A stretch of DNA of 47,723 nt from Leeuwenhoekiella polynyae (GTDB lineage: Bacteria; Bacteroidota; Bacteroidia; Flavobacteriales; Flavobacteriaceae). Both the position numbers and the translations under genes were made by a program. Positions 24,653-33,857 of the stretch are shown here, piece after piece. The notes beneath the pieces were generated by a model that did no database searches, was not told the origin of the DNA, and worked only from the letters and a program-made list of their open reading frames with translations. The stretch is taken from assembly GCF_004104075.1 (NCBI RefSeq), contig NZ_QOVK01000027.1:1-47723 (forward strand), written 5' to 3'. How positions within the stretch are numbered: position 1 is the first letter of the stretch; each line of letters opens with the position of its first letter.

Positions 24653-25398
24653 GAAAAAACATCGTAGCCGGTAACTGGAAAATGAATACAGATCTTGCTG
24701 ATACGCAAGAATTGATCGGCGGACTAAAATCTATAGCTAAAACTTCTGATGCAGAAATTATTATAGCACCTCCTTTTACAAACCTTTACAGTGCCTTTGA
24801 AGCATTAAAAGGAGCTGGTATTGAAGTTGCAGCACAAAATATGCATCAATCTACTTCTGGTGCTTTTACCGGTGAGATCAGTGCCTCTATGCTAAAGGGT
24901 GTTGGCGTTAAAACAGTAATATTAGGACATAGCGAGCGCAGAGCTTATTTTGAAGAGAAAGAAGATTTACTTGCAGAAAAAGTAAATACCGCTTTAGAAA
25001 ATGATATGAAAGTGATTTACTGTTTTGGTGAAGAGCTTAAAGACCGAAACTTCAGCGAGCATTTTGAAGTGGTAAATAAACAAATCAGTCAGGCGCTTTT
25101 TCATCTGGATGCAGATGCCTGGAAGCACATAATACTAGCTTATGAACCGGTTTGGGCAATAGGCACAGGAGAAACAGCAAGCCCAGATCAAGCTCAGGAA
25201 ATGCACGCTTTTATCAGAAAAACTATTGCTGATGAATATTCTCAAGAAGTAGCAGACAGCGTTACTGTCCTTTATGGTGGTAGTGTAAAACCTGCTAACG
25301 CTAAAGAGATATTTTCAAAGCCAGATGTTGATGGTGGCCTTATAGGTGGTGCTTCTTTAAAAGCCGAAGACTTTATGGCGATCGTAAACGCATTTTAA
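24649..25398 (+). CDS. tpiA: Triosephosphate isomerase
   Basis: 249 residues, a complete TIM barrel: GNWKMN (Lys11, substrate phosphate and catalytic lysine), LGHSERR with the catalytic histidine, AYEPVWAIGTGETASPDQAQE with the catalytic glutamate and the flexible loop 6, then VLYGGSVKPANA and DGGLIGGASL. It interconverts dihydroxyacetone phosphate and glyceraldehyde 3-phosphate. It overlaps the thioredoxin-like gene by 4 bases and lies 8 bases before prmA. Confidence 0.97.
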   Translation: MRKNIVAGNWKMNTDLADTQELIGGLKSIAKTSDAEIIIAPPFTNLYSAFEALKGAGIEVAAQNMHQSTSGAFTGEISASMLKGVGVKTVILGHSERRAYFEEKEDLLAEKVNTALENDMKVIYCFGEELKDRNFSEHFEVVNKQISQALFHLDADAWKHIILAYEPVWAIGTGETASPDQAQEMHAFIRKTIADEYSQEVADSVTVLYGGSVKPANAKEIFSKPDVDGGLIGGASLKAEDFMAIVNAF

Positions 25399-25406
25399 AA
25401 TAATTT

Positions 25407-26243
25407 ATGGCTGAAGCATATTCTGAATACGCGTTTAAAGTAACACCGGTAAATCCCGGTGCAGAAATACTCATTGCTGAATTGAGTCAGCTTGATTTTG
25501 AAAGTTTTGATGAGACAGAAGAGGGTGTAAAAGCATACATCCTCTCTGCCTTAGATAAAGAAAATCTTTTAGAAGACATCTATCTACTCAATAACCCTGA
25601 ATTTGAAGTTTCATACTCTGTTAAGCTTATAGAGCCGGTAAATTGGAACGAAGAATGGGAAAAGAATTTTGAACCCATTGAAGTTGATGGTATTTGCTCG
25701 GTAAGAGCTCCATTTCATCCTAAACCAGAGATGGAGTTTGATATTGTTATTGAACCTAAAATGTCTTTCGGTACCGGGCATCATGAGACCACACATCTCA
25801 TGATCAAACACCTTCTAAAAATTGAAGTTGCTGGCTTAAAAACACTTGATATGGGTTGTGGCACAGGAATACTTGCTATTCTTGCTGCATTAAAAGGCGC
25901 AAAACCGGTAGACGCAATAGATATTGACCCGTGGTGTTATGAGAATACTGTAGAGAATGTATCCCGTAATGATGTTGATTTTATTAAAGCATACGAGGGA
26001 GACTCTAGTCTTTTAAAAGGCAAACAATATGATCTGATCATCGCAAACATTAACCGAAACATTCTAATGAATGATATTCCCACCTACGCAGGTTGCTTAA
26101 ATCATGAAGGTATTTTGCTCTTAAGTGGGTTTTACACTCAAGATATTCCGGCGATTACTAACGTTTGCAATCAACACGGATTAAATTTTATCATGAATTT
26201 TGAAAAAAATAATTGGGTAGCATGTAAATTTGTAAAAAATTAA
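25407..26243 (+). CDS. prmA: Ribosomal protein L11 methyltransferase
   Basis: 278 residues. The N-terminal substrate-recognition domain (1-110) is followed by a Rossmann-type methyltransferase: PKMSFGTGHHETTHLM (the PrmA FGTGxHxTT signature), LDMGCGTGILAILAALKGAKPVDAIDIDPWCYENTVENV (SAM motif I and II) and LIIANINRNIL (the NPPY-like NINxNxL). It trimethylates amino groups of ribosomal protein L11. It is followed 25 bases later by clpS; this prmA-clpS adjacency is frequent in Bacteroidota. Confidence 0.95.
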   Translation: MAEAYSEYAFKVTPVNPGAEILIAELSQLDFESFDETEEGVKAYILSALDKENLLEDIYLLNNPEFEVSYSVKLIEPVNWNEEWEKNFEPIEVDGICSVRAPFHPKPEMEFDIVIEPKMSFGTGHHETTHLMIKHLLKIEVAGLKTLDMGCGTGILAILAALKGAKPVDAIDIDPWCYENTVENVSRNDVDFIKAYEGDSSLLKGKQYDLIIANINRNILMNDIPTYAGCLNHEGILLLSGFYTQDIPAITNVCNQHGLNFIMNFEKNNWVACKFVKN

Positions 26244-26268
26244 CCCCCTGAATATAAGTTTTTTACCA

Positions 26269-26544
26269 ATGAGCACAAGAGAAAAGATTCAAGAAGAAGT
26301 AGACGTCCTCGAGGCAGAAGATCGAAATAATGAAATTATCGTATACAATGATGATGTTAACACATTTGATCACGTAATAAATACTTTAGTACATGTTTGT
26401 GATCATACCCCAATACAAGCAGAACAATGTTCATTGATAGTTCATTATAAAGGAAAATGTACTGTAAAGACCGGAAGCTATGATGACCTTGAACCACGTT
26501 GTAGCGCACTTCTAGATGCCGGCCTCAGTGCAGAAATCATATAA
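26269..26544 (+). CDS. clpS: ATP-dependent Clp protease adaptor ClpS
   Basis: 91 residues. The ClpS core IIVYNDDVNTFDHVINTLVHVCDHTPIQAEQCSLIVHYKGKCTVKTG includes the N-degron pocket NDD..T and the helix with H. It delivers N-end-rule substrates to ClpA-type unfoldases. It is the last gene of the run and is followed by a strong terminator. Confidence 0.95.
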   Translation: MSTREKIQEEVDVLEAEDRNNEIIVYNDDVNTFDHVINTLVHVCDHTPIQAEQCSLIVHYKGKCTVKTGSYDDLEPRCSALLDAGLSAEII

Positions 26545-26567
26545 ATTCCAAAAAATAGCCTATACAT

Positions 26568-26593
26568 AAAAAGCCTCTTAAAGAGGCTTTTTT
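26568..26593 (+). terminator. Terminator after clpS
   Basis: AAAAAGCCTCTT and AAGAGGCTTTTTT form a stem of at least 9 bp with a T run on the plus strand. Confidence 0.85.
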
Positions 26594-26717
26594 CTTACCT
26601 TATTATTGATTAAATGCAATTTTAAATCGTTAAAAGTTATAATTTTAACGATTAATAGCGTTACATGTTGTTTTTTTATAATATTTTACAAGTATTATAA
26701 ACACTAACTATTATTAT

Positions 26718-27587
26718 ATGTTATCAGAAACAATTAAAAAAGTAGGCTTTTTAAGCCTGGGAATTTCAATGGTATTTGCTTCTTGTTCTGAAGAGGCTTC
26801 AGAAAGCACACCTGAAGCCGCACAACCTACTGCTAATCTTGAGGTGTCACAAACCGTCATTGATCAGGTTGAAAATTTAGGAATGAATACTAATTATATT
26901 CGTTGGGACGACTTCTACTTTCCTGACGGTTCCTCTGAGCCCAGACTTTTCTTAGAAGAGGATGTTATTGTAACTCCAGATCAATTAGCTGAAATGACCG
27001 CTAACATTAAGCAAACTAAAGATGGTAAAGGAGATTCTAAACAATATAGGACATCTGCATTAGTGAGTCAGGGACGTACGATTTCGATAATTGGGTATAC
27101 TGGTGGCAACCAGGCTTTAACCCAAAAAGAACGTACCGCACTTGAATGGGCAGTAGCAAACTACAATGATCTAAATGGTGTAAGCATTAGTTTCAATTTA
27201 ACTTTTGGTACAGATTATCAAAGTAAAGACATGGTTGTCTATAACAACACTGTCAACAATCCTAGTGGTGCAGGTGGTAGCGCTGGCTTCCCTAGTAATG
27301 GATTGCCTTTTAAATTTGTACAGATTTATGGCCTTACTAATTATGACACAAATGTTGTTGAACACGTATTAACTCATGAAATAGGTCACTCAGTAGGATT
27401 TAGACATACAGATTGGTTTAGCAGACAAAGTTGCGGTCAAAATGTAAATGAAGGTGGAGATACTAACCACATTCCGGGAACTCCAACTGGCTATGACTCT
27501 ACATCTATTATGCTTGCTTGCTTTAGTGCTAGTGAAGATGGTGAATTCAACGCTAATGATATTACTGCTTTAAACAATATGTACTAA
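26718..27587 (+). CDS. M57-like zinc metalloprotease lipoprotein
   Basis: 289 residues. Lipobox FASC (Cys23) marks an exported lipoprotein. The catalytic site is HEIGHSVGFRH (His220, Glu221, His224, His230), the extended HExxHxxGFxH zinc motif of the dual-action HEIGH peptidases (M57), within a domain that begins about residue 120. The N-terminal 100 residues, with EDVIVTPDQLAEM, look like a pro-region. A Met-turn-like segment STSIMLACFSASEDGEFNANDITAL closes the domain. The protein is expected to act at the cell surface or, after processing, outside. It stands alone between two terminators, so it is a single-gene transcription unit. Confidence 0.87.
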   Translation: MLSETIKKVGFLSLGISMVFASCSEEASESTPEAAQPTANLEVSQTVIDQVENLGMNTNYIRWDDFYFPDGSSEPRLFLEEDVIVTPDQLAEMTANIKQTKDGKGDSKQYRTSALVSQGRTISIIGYTGGNQALTQKERTALEWAVANYNDLNGVSISFNLTFGTDYQSKDMVVYNNTVNNPSGAGGSAGFPSNGLPFKFVQIYGLTNYDTNVVEHVLTHEIGHSVGFRHTDWFSRQSCGQNVNEGGDTNHIPGTPTGYDSTSIMLACFSASEDGEFNANDITALNNMY

Positions 27588-27605
27588 GTATTAATTAGAC
27601 ACTTT

Positions 27606-27636
27606 AAAAGCCATTTTAATTAAAATGGCTTTTTTT
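27606..27636 (+). terminator. Terminator after the M57-like gene
   Basis: Perfect palindrome AGCCATTTTAATTAAAATGG with AAAA before and TTTTTTT after. Confidence 0.85.
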
Positions 27637-27646
27637 ATTTTTTAAG

Positions 27647-27677
27647 TTTGCAGATATTCAAAAAAGACTTATATTTG
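27647..27677 (+). promoter_or_regulatory. tRNA-Arg promoter of Bacteroidota type
   Basis: TTTG at 27647-27650, a 19-base spacer, then TATATTTG at 27670-27677. This is an exact match to the TTTG-N19-TAnnTTTG sigma-70 consensus of Bacteroidota, 47 bases upstream of the mature tRNA. Confidence 0.8.
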
Positions 27678-27724
27678 CACCCGCAAAATGAGGTAAATAA
27701 ATATCAAATTTTTGCAAAAATAAA

Positions 27725-27798
27725 GGCCTTGTGGCGCAACTGAATAGCGCACCTGATTACGGCTCAGGAGGTTCCAGGTTTGAATCCTGGCAAGGTCA
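27725..27798 (+). tRNA. tRNA-Arg (anticodon ACG)
   Basis: A full cloverleaf can be drawn: acceptor GGCCTTG with CAAGGTC (one G-T pair), D stem GCGC/GCGC, anticodon stem CCTGA/TCAGG with loop TTACGGC, T stem CCAGG/CCTGG with loop TTTGAAT, discriminator A. The anticodon ACG is at 27759-27761; A34 would be deaminated to inosine to read CGU, CGC and CGA. CCA is not encoded. It lies just before the glycan utilisation locus. Confidence 0.96.
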
Positions 27799-27831
27799 CA
27801 AAATAAGTCTACTTTTGACTATAAAAGTCTT

Positions 27832-27858
27832 AAAAAAACCCGCAAACGTGGGTTTTTT
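27832..27858 (+). terminator. Terminator after tRNA-Arg
   Basis: AAAAAAACCCGC and GTGGGTTTTTTT pair with one G-T, loop of four bases, ending in a run of T on the plus strand. Confidence 0.75.
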
Positions 27859-28226
27859 TAATTTATGGTTATTCCCTACTAGTCAGAATCCTTAGCCGTA
27901 TAGCTATCCCTCCTTCTTTTCTTTAAAATATTTAATGAATAACAATCAAATTAAATATAGCTATTAAGCAAGATTGCTATTAGCAATATAGAAGTTAAGC
28001 TTAGATACTTCACTCTCTTTACTGATTTCAAAAATCTTCTAAAAATCAGAAAAAAGCATTACAAACTAGTATTCATACGCTTACAATTAAAAAATCAATG
28101 CAAACTATAAATGTTAAATTTTTAACTATAGTGCTTTATAAATAAAATATTTTCATAATATTGATATGTAGTACATAATTACATAAACACATAATGATTT
28201 GAATATCAAAACTAAAACACACATTT
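27859..28226. other. 368-bp region upstream of susC
   Basis: No gene is seen. It is very AT-rich and contains a 7-bp-arm palindrome ATTGCTA-T-TAGCAAT at 27973-27987, an interrupted inverted repeat ACTATA..GTTAAA-TT-TTTAAC-TATAGT at 28104-28132, and the 13-bp palindrome at 28165-28177 proposed as the GntR operator. A clear TTTG/TAnnTTTG promoter for susC could not be picked out. Confidence 0.55.
28165..28177. promoter_or_regulatory. Candidate GntR (FadR-type) operator upstream of susC
   Basis: TATGTAGTACATA, a palindrome with 6-base arms around a central G. It differs from the site at 33853-33865 only at the two positions 6-7 (AG against CC). GT-N3-AC spacing is typical for FadR-subfamily operators. 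It lies 49 bases upstream of the susC ATG, close to where a promoter should be, which suits repression. Confidence 0.6.
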
Positions 28227-31200
28227 ATGAGAACATTTTTACAACTCAGGATGCTTAAAAAAATCACACTAGTGACTTTGGCATTATTGAGTACAACCAC
28301 ACTTATGGCTGCTCCTCTATCTGGAGAAATTTCTTTCAGCTATGAACAGAAAACGATTTCGGGAGTGGTCTACGACACACAATCTGGAGAAACTTTACCA
28401 GGTGTAAGTGTTGGTATTAAAGGCGCCAATACCGGTACTATTACAGATTTAGACGGTTCATTTCAATTACAGGTTGAGCCGGGTGCAGTACTCGTATTTA
28501 GTTATGTAGGTTACTTGACTCAGGAAGTACCTCTACAAAACCAGACTTCACTTACCGTAAATATGGAAACTGATATACAGTCTCTTGAAGAGGTTGCGAT
28601 TATTGGTTACGGTAAAGTAAAGCGCTCTAATCTAACCGGATCGGTTTCGACCGTTAGCTCAGAAACGCTAGAAAAAACCAATAAAGTAGACGCGGTTTCT
28701 TCTATACAGGGGCAGGTAGCTGGTGTTACGGTACAACGTACAGATAACAAACCCGGTGGAGGAGGCTTCAACATTCGTGTAAGAGGTGCCAATACTATTA
28801 ATACAGGTTCTGGAAATGGCGGATACAGCCCTGGTCAAAATCCCTTATTTGTAGTAGACGGAATTTTTGTTGATGATATCTCTTTCCTTAATCCGGCTGA
28901 CATCGAGCGTATGGACGTGCTTAAAGATGCAGCATCTGCTGCGATTTATGGTTCACGTGGTACAAACGGGGTTGTAATCATTCAGACCAAGAAAGGGAAA
29001 GAAGGAAAAATGACGGTGCGTTACAACAACTACGTAGGTTTTAAAGAAATCTATAACCTGCCACCAGTATTTAATGGCAAAAGCTATATTCCATTTCTTA
29101 GAGATGTGGTTGTGGGTAACCAGTTCGCTTCTAATACTGATGGTAATTACGGCCAATACTCTGCAGAAGCGGTAAACATCAATGATTATCTGAGTGAAGA
29201 AGAACGTGAAAATATCGCAAACGGAGTTAGTACAGATTGGGTAGACCTCATCACCCGTAATGGTTTTCAGCAAAACCATACCCTTGACATAAGTGGAGGG
29301 AATGAAAACACCGTTTATGCTGCCGGATTAGGTTATACACAGGACCAGGGAACTGTCTACGGCGAGGATTTTAATCGGTATACCTTAAAAGGAAATATTC
29401 AAAGTGATCTTACAGATTGGTTAACATTTGGCTATGATAACTACATCACTTTAGCAAAAACTAATGAAGGAAGTTTAGAAGCTTTTAGAAGTGCCTATCG
29501 GCTTAAGCCTATAGGAAGACCCTATGATGACAACGGGGATTTATTATTCCTGCCTACTCAAAAAGAGACCCAGTTAAGTAACCCTATTTTTGATACCCAA
29601 AACTGGAAATTAGAAAACAAATACATCAATTTTATTGGTAACATTTCCCTTAGCGTTAAACCGCTAGAAGGACTTAGCATTACTACGAAGTTTGCACCTA
29701 ACATCAAATATACCCGTGTGGGAGAATATCGTGGTCTGTACACCAAAAGTGCAATTGGTAACCAGAGTAATACCCGTGCAGAGGTAAACAACTTCTTAGA
29801 CTATTCGTATACTTGGGATAACATTGTTGATTACAGCTTAGATATTGACAATGACAACAGCCTGGCAGCAACACTAGTATATTCCAGATTTTTGCAGGAC
29901 AATGAATCTTATGGTATTCAGGTAAGAAACTTCACATCAGACAACTTCTTATTTTATAACCTGGGAGCCGGTTCAAATGTGAACTCGTATGGAAGCGGGT
30001 TTAGCAGACAGACGTTAGAATCTTATACAGCACGTATCAATTATAATTTGATGGACCGTTACATTCTTACCCTTACCGGTAGATACGATGGAGCTTCCGT
30101 ATTATCTGATGATAACAAATGGGCATTTTTCCCCTCAGCATCATTTGCTTATCGCGTAATACGCGAAGATTTTATGCGTAACCAAAAGGTATTTTCAGAT
30201 CTTAAGTTACGTTTAAGCTACGGGCAAACTGGTAACAACGGTATCGGCGGAGGATTAAACCCGCTGGGAACTCTTTCATTACTCGAATCAAGTTATACCA
30301 ATATTGGCGATGCAAGTGTATCTACGCTATTTGTTAATGGTCTTGCTAACCAGGATCTAACTTGGGAGCGCACTTCAGAAGTAAACGTGGGTTTTGACTT
30401 TGGTTTCCTAAACAACCGCTTAACCGGTAGTGTTGATGTTTACAACCGTAATATTAAAGACATCATCTTCTTTAGACCTTTGCCCACAGTAACCGGTTTT
30501 GGAGGAACCTTTGACAACATCGGGGAGTCTCGTAACCGAGGTATAGAAATAGGCCTTAATGCCAAAATTATAGAAAATGAAGATTTTACCTGGAGTACGA
30601 ACCTCAATTTTGCCAGCAATCGTAATGAGATTGTAAATCTATATGGTAATAGTGATGAAATCATTTTTGGAGCACAGGGCGGAACGTTTATTCACCGTGT
30701 AGGAGAACCAACCGGATCACTTTATGGCTTTAAGTACGACGGAATCTGGCAACTGGATCAGGCTGCAGAAGCTGAATCTTTCGGTCAGAAACCAGGGCAG
30801 GTACGTGTAGTTGACGTCAATGGTGACGGACAAATTACTGAACAAGGTGACCGGGTAGTTTTAGGAAACCCACTCCCAAAATGGACCGGAGGTTTTACGA
30901 GTACGATGAACTATAAAAACTTTGACTTCTCATTCTTTGTATATACTAGTCAGGGCGTAACGATCTCCAGTAATTTTCACAATGCCCGCGCATTCTCATA
31001 TGATGGTGAACCGGCTCGTTTGTGGAATGGATATGATACTAATTATTGGACACCTGAGAACCCTACCAATAACTGGTTTCAGCCCGGTAACGGTGGATCA
31101 TATCAGGGAGCTATCAAAAATATGGATGTATCTTTCGTAAAAGTTGGTTTTATGACTCTGGGCTACGCACTTCCTCAGGAAACTATTCAAAAATTAGGGA

Positions 31201-31349
31201 TTCAAAAACTACGCTTTTACACGACAGTACAAAACCCATTTACATTTAGTAAATACGATGGTTGGGATCCTGAAAATGCCGGTAGAAATACCTATGGTGC
31301 GTCATTTATGGCACGTACGTATATGGCCGGTATCAACTTTACTTTCTAA
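28227..31349 (+). CDS. SusC-type TonB-dependent outer-membrane transporter
   Basis: 1040 residues. The signal peptide probably starts at MLKKITLVTL (residue 9), with eight additional residues before it. Next are a CarboxypepD_reg-like domain (about 42-115: ISGVVYDTQSGETLPGVSVGIKGANTGTITDLDGSF), a TonB-box-like EEVAIIGYG (about 125), the plug domain with SIQGQVAGVTVQ, GGGGFNIRVRGANTI, LFVVDGIFVDDISFLNPADIERMDVLKDAASAAIYGSRGTNGVVIIQTK, and a 22-strand barrel ending in aromatic TYMAGINFTF. It imports the oligosaccharide released at the surface, together with the SusD-like lipoprotein encoded next. It is the first gene of the locus and carries a candidate GntR operator in front. Confidence 0.95.
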   Translation: MRTFLQLRMLKKITLVTLALLSTTTLMAAPLSGEISFSYEQKTISGVVYDTQSGETLPGVSVGIKGANTGTITDLDGSFQLQVEPGAVLVFSYVGYLTQEVPLQNQTSLTVNMETDIQSLEEVAIIGYGKVKRSNLTGSVSTVSSETLEKTNKVDAVSSIQGQVAGVTVQRTDNKPGGGGFNIRVRGANTINTGSGNGGYSPGQNPLFVVDGIFVDDISFLNPADIERMDVLKDAASAAIYGSRGTNGVVIIQTKKGKEGKMTVRYNNYVGFKEIYNLPPVFNGKSYIPFLRDVVVGNQFASNTDGNYGQYSAEAVNINDYLSEEERENIANGVSTDWVDLITRNGFQQNHTLDISGGNENTVYAAGLGYTQDQGTVYGEDFNRYTLKGNIQSDLTDWLTFGYDNYITLAKTNEGSLEAFRSAYRLKPIGRPYDDNGDLLFLPTQKETQLSNPIFDTQNWKLENKYINFIGNISLSVKPLEGLSITTKFAPNIKYTRVGEYRGLYTKSAIGNQSNTRAEVNNFLDYSYTWDNIVDYSLDIDNDNSLAATLVYSRFLQDNESYGIQVRNFTSDNFLFYNLGAGSNVNSYGSGFSRQTLESYTARINYNLMDRYILTLTGRYDGASVLSDDNKWAFFPSASFAYRVIREDFMRNQKVFSDLKLRLSYGQTGNNGIGGGLNPLGTLSLLESSYTNIGDASVSTLFVNGLANQDLTWERTSEVNVGFDFGFLNNRLTGSVDVYNRNIKDIIFFRPLPTVTGFGGTFDNIGESRNRGIEIGLNAKIIENEDFTWSTNLNFASNRNEIVNLYGNSDEIIFGAQGGTFIHRVGEPTGSLYGFKYDGIWQLDQAAEAESFGQKPGQVRVVDVNGDGQITEQGDRVVLGNPLPKWTGGFTSTMNYKNFDFSFFVYTSQGVTISSNFHNARAFSYDGEPARLWNGYDTNYWTPENPTNNWFQPGNGGSYQGAIKNMDVSFVKVGFMTLGYALPQETIQKLGIQKLRFYTTVQNPFTFSKYDGWDPENAGRNTYGASFMARTYMAGINFTF

Positions 31350-31365
31350 AAAAATAAATAGTATT

Positions 31366-32982
31366 ATGAAAAAATCAATTTATATCTCAGCTCTAGCACT
31401 TCTGCTTACCGGTACGCTGGTAACAAGTTGCGATGATTTTCTTGAGGAAACAAACAGACAGGCTATCAGTATTCCTTCTTCAAGAGAAAATGAAGAAAGC
31501 TTTCTACAACTCAATAATTATATCTACGAAGTAACGCGTGACAACACCACCCGTTATGCTCCAGATATGCTTTATGTACTGGAAGATCTCGGTACTGATA
31601 TCGTGACCCGCGCTTCCCCGCTTACCGGTGTTGATGCAATCAACGATTACGTAGACATGAACGCCTCAAATTATGTGATGCAGGTGTATTGGGCGAATCA
31701 ATATAAGCAGATCGCTGCCGCAAATACGCTGCTTGAAAACGCTGATTTGATTGATGGTGTAGAAGAAAGCTTAAAAAACAGAGGAGTAGGCGAAGCCAAA
31801 TTTTTCAGAGCCTGGTCTTATTTTAATCTGGTAGAAAATTACGGAGGAGTACCCCTTGTTACAGAACCCACCACTACCGCTCAGTCTGATTTTATGCGCG
31901 CGTCTGAAGAAGAAGTATATACACTAATTGTTAATGATCTTAATGACGCCATCAGCGCTGTTGATGAAAATCCCGACGAATACGGTCGCGTTTCTAAAGA
32001 TGCTGCCCGTCACCTGTTATCTAAGATATTACTTACACGCGGCTACAAATCTTTTGCGGCTTCAGACGATTATACTCAGGCAATTGCTCTTGCAGAAACG
32101 GTAATCGCAAATCATCCGCTTGAACCTACGTTTGCAGATGTGGTAGATATCGAAAACCAGCGCAATGACGAGGTGATTTTTTCATTCCTTTTTGGAAGCG
32201 AAAGTTCAAGTGTAGGCTGGGGTAATACCAAACATTTACTGTACAAGTTTGAATACTTTAACTATCCCGGATTAGCTCGTGGTAGCTTATATCAAAATGG
32301 TATCGGTAGAATGCCTACTCCATACTTCTTCAATATGTTTGATGAAGAAGATACCCGTAATGAAGAAACCTTACGATATGTTATGTATGCTGATGTGGCT
32401 GAAGACGGACTTGAAGTAGGAGACACTGCCATTTACTTTCCTAAAACGGCCTGGAGCCAGGAACGTATAGACAGCAAGCCGTATGCAGTAATCAATCCGG
32501 ATCAATACCTTGTGAACGACGGGGTTACTAATGTACACTGGCCAATGTTTAAGAAGTTTGAAGACCCGGGAGCTCCTTTCGTTTATGCAAATGAGCGTGC
32601 CTTAGGTGACCGTGATATGGTAATAATGCGCGGGGCTGAAGCTTATCTTATTGCAGCAGAAGCGGCTTTTCAAAATAATAATCCCGGTGCAGCTGTCACA
32701 TATCTTAATACAGTACGTTCACGTGCCGGTATTACTACACCGCTTACTGCGGGTGATGTTGATCTTGCATTTATATTGGATGAACGTGCCCGCGAACTGA
32801 TAGGCGAGGTAAACCGCTGGATGGATTTAAAACGTACCGGTACTTTGCTATCACGCGTTTTAGAATACAACCCGCACGCAGCGCTTAACAATGCGATTAC
32901 CGAGAAAAATCTTCTCAGACCCGTACCACAGGCTGAGATTGACGCTTCCGGTAAGACAATTAGCCAAAACCCCGGTTATTAA
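31366..32982 (+). CDS. SusD-type glycan-binding lipoprotein
   Basis: 538 residues from the ATG at 31366, which begins a proper lipoprotein signal (LVTSC, Cys22); an open frame upstream is not used. SusD features: N-terminal CDDFLEETN, TPR-like helices with FFRAWSYFNLVENYGGVPLVTEP, VSKDAARHLLSKILLTRGY, and the C-terminal RSRAGITTPLTAGDVDLAFILDERARELIGEVNRWMDLKRTG, then LRPVPQAEID..G.T..QNPGY, the standard ending. It captures glycan at the surface and closes the SusC barrel. It starts 16 bases after susC. Unlike many loci there is no separate surface-glycan-binding gene, and a terminator follows. Confidence 0.95.
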   Translation: MKKSIYISALALLLTGTLVTSCDDFLEETNRQAISIPSSRENEESFLQLNNYIYEVTRDNTTRYAPDMLYVLEDLGTDIVTRASPLTGVDAINDYVDMNASNYVMQVYWANQYKQIAAANTLLENADLIDGVEESLKNRGVGEAKFFRAWSYFNLVENYGGVPLVTEPTTTAQSDFMRASEEEVYTLIVNDLNDAISAVDENPDEYGRVSKDAARHLLSKILLTRGYKSFAASDDYTQAIALAETVIANHPLEPTFADVVDIENQRNDEVIFSFLFGSESSSVGWGNTKHLLYKFEYFNYPGLARGSLYQNGIGRMPTPYFFNMFDEEDTRNEETLRYVMYADVAEDGLEVGDTAIYFPKTAWSQERIDSKPYAVINPDQYLVNDGVTNVHWPMFKKFEDPGAPFVYANERALGDRDMVIMRGAEAYLIAAEAAFQNNNPGAAVTYLNTVRSRAGITTPLTAGDVDLAFILDERARELIGEVNRWMDLKRTGTLLSRVLEYNPHAALNNAITEKNLLRPVPQAEIDASGKTISQNPGY

Positions 32983-32988
32983 AACCGG

Positions 32989-33034
32989 AAAATCCGTCGA
33001 TCACAAGGTGAGTCCTGGATTGACGGATTTTTTT
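32989..33034 (+). terminator. Terminator after susD
   Basis: AAATCCGTC (32990-32998) pairs with GACGGATTT (33022-33030), followed by TTTTATT. The loop is long (23 bases), but an inner GATC/GAT pairing extends the stem. It lies between convergent susD and gntR genes. Confidence 0.75.
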
Positions 33035-33050
33035 ATTCAGTTTTAAATAA

Positions 33051-33749
33051 TTAGCTCAGTTTGCTAAAGTGTGGTGTAAGATGATTACGCATGTTCTCTC
33101 TAAATTCATAAGCAGTACCATTACGCAAGGTTTCAACCAGGTCATTGTGAGAGATACTACCCCGCTTCGGTTCTGCGGCAGACTTTGATTCCTGCTGCAT
33201 CATAAAATGAAAAACCGGTAGCAGCATAGATTGAAAACGGTTCAAGGTTCCGTTACCAGACATCTTATAGAGATACGAGTGAAACTCAATCTCGTAAGCC
33301 AGACGGGTTTGAAGATCGGTTTTACAAAGCGGATCATTAGCCTCCCGGTCTACTATTTCTTGTAACTTAACAATATCAGCATCTTTTTTTCTAATGAACA
33401 GCAATTCACTCATACCCACTTCAAGAACCAGTCGTAGTTCAAAAATGTGTTGCATGGCTTCTTCTCCAAGAAGGTCGGGGTCCATAATGCGCTCTATTCC
33501 GCTTAAAATATCAGGTTCTGCAATAAACATTCCCTTGCGCTTTTTAGATTCGACTACGCCAAGCATTCGCAGGCGACTAAGCGATTCGCGCACAATGTTA
33601 CGGCTAACACCCAGGTTTTCGGCGAGTTCAATTTCACCTGGTAAAGAGTCTCCAGACTTAAAACGGTTCTCTTTTAAAAATTCGAGAATACGTTGTTCTA
33701 CCTGCTCAACCAGTGAAACAGATTTAATGGGTTTGATTTTGGAAGACAT
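33051..33749 (-). CDS. GntR-family regulator, FadR subfamily (FCD domain)
   Basis: 232 residues from the ATG at 33749. A TTG at 33788 in frame would add thirteen residues and overlap the control region, so it was not chosen. Winged helix: QRILEFLKENRFKSGDSLPGEIELAENLGVSRNIVRESLSRLRMLGVVE (about 19-68), the classic GntR signature. The C-terminal FCD helical domain (about 95-225) has the metal-ligand histidines in FHSYLYKMSGN, ISHNDLVE and MRNHL. FadR-type proteins bind small carboxylates or sugar acids, so glucuronate or a related uronate is a reasonable inducer (inference). It is divergent from the GH28-led operon, and the 124-bp gap carries strong palindromes, so it probably controls the locus and itself. 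Confidence 0.93.
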   Translation of the reverse strand: MSSKIKPIKSVSLVEQVEQRILEFLKENRFKSGDSLPGEIELAENLGVSRNIVRESLSRLRMLGVVESKKRKGMFIAEPDILSGIERIMDPDLLGEEAMQHIFELRLVLEVGMSELLFIRKKDADIVKLQEIVDREANDPLCKTDLQTRLAYEIEFHSYLYKMSGNGTLNRFQSMLLPVFHFMMQQESKSAAEPKRGSISHNDLVETLRNGTAYEFRENMRNHLTPHFSKLS

Positions 33750-33822
33750 AATGGTTTTATGGTTAATTGCAAATATTTGGTAAATCAACTAAAACTTAAG
33801 ACATTCAAAAAGTAATTTTAAC

Positions 33823-33857
33823 ACATATTTTAAATATATTGCTATATTAAAATATGT
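33823..33857. promoter_or_regulatory. Palindrome between gntR and the GH28-like operon
   Basis: ACATATTTTAA (33823-33833) and TTAAAATATGT (33847-33857) are perfect 11-bp arms around 13 AT-rich bases. Its right end merges with the 33853-33865 operator-like site. The outer ACATAT/ATATGT ends resemble half-sites of the same motif, so this may be an extended or second binding site. Confidence 0.55.

Noticed and set aside
27725-27798. tRNA-Arg as proven attachment site of an integrated element
   Set aside because: No integrase, excisionase or second copy of the tRNA 3' end could be found in the window; it is only a possible site.
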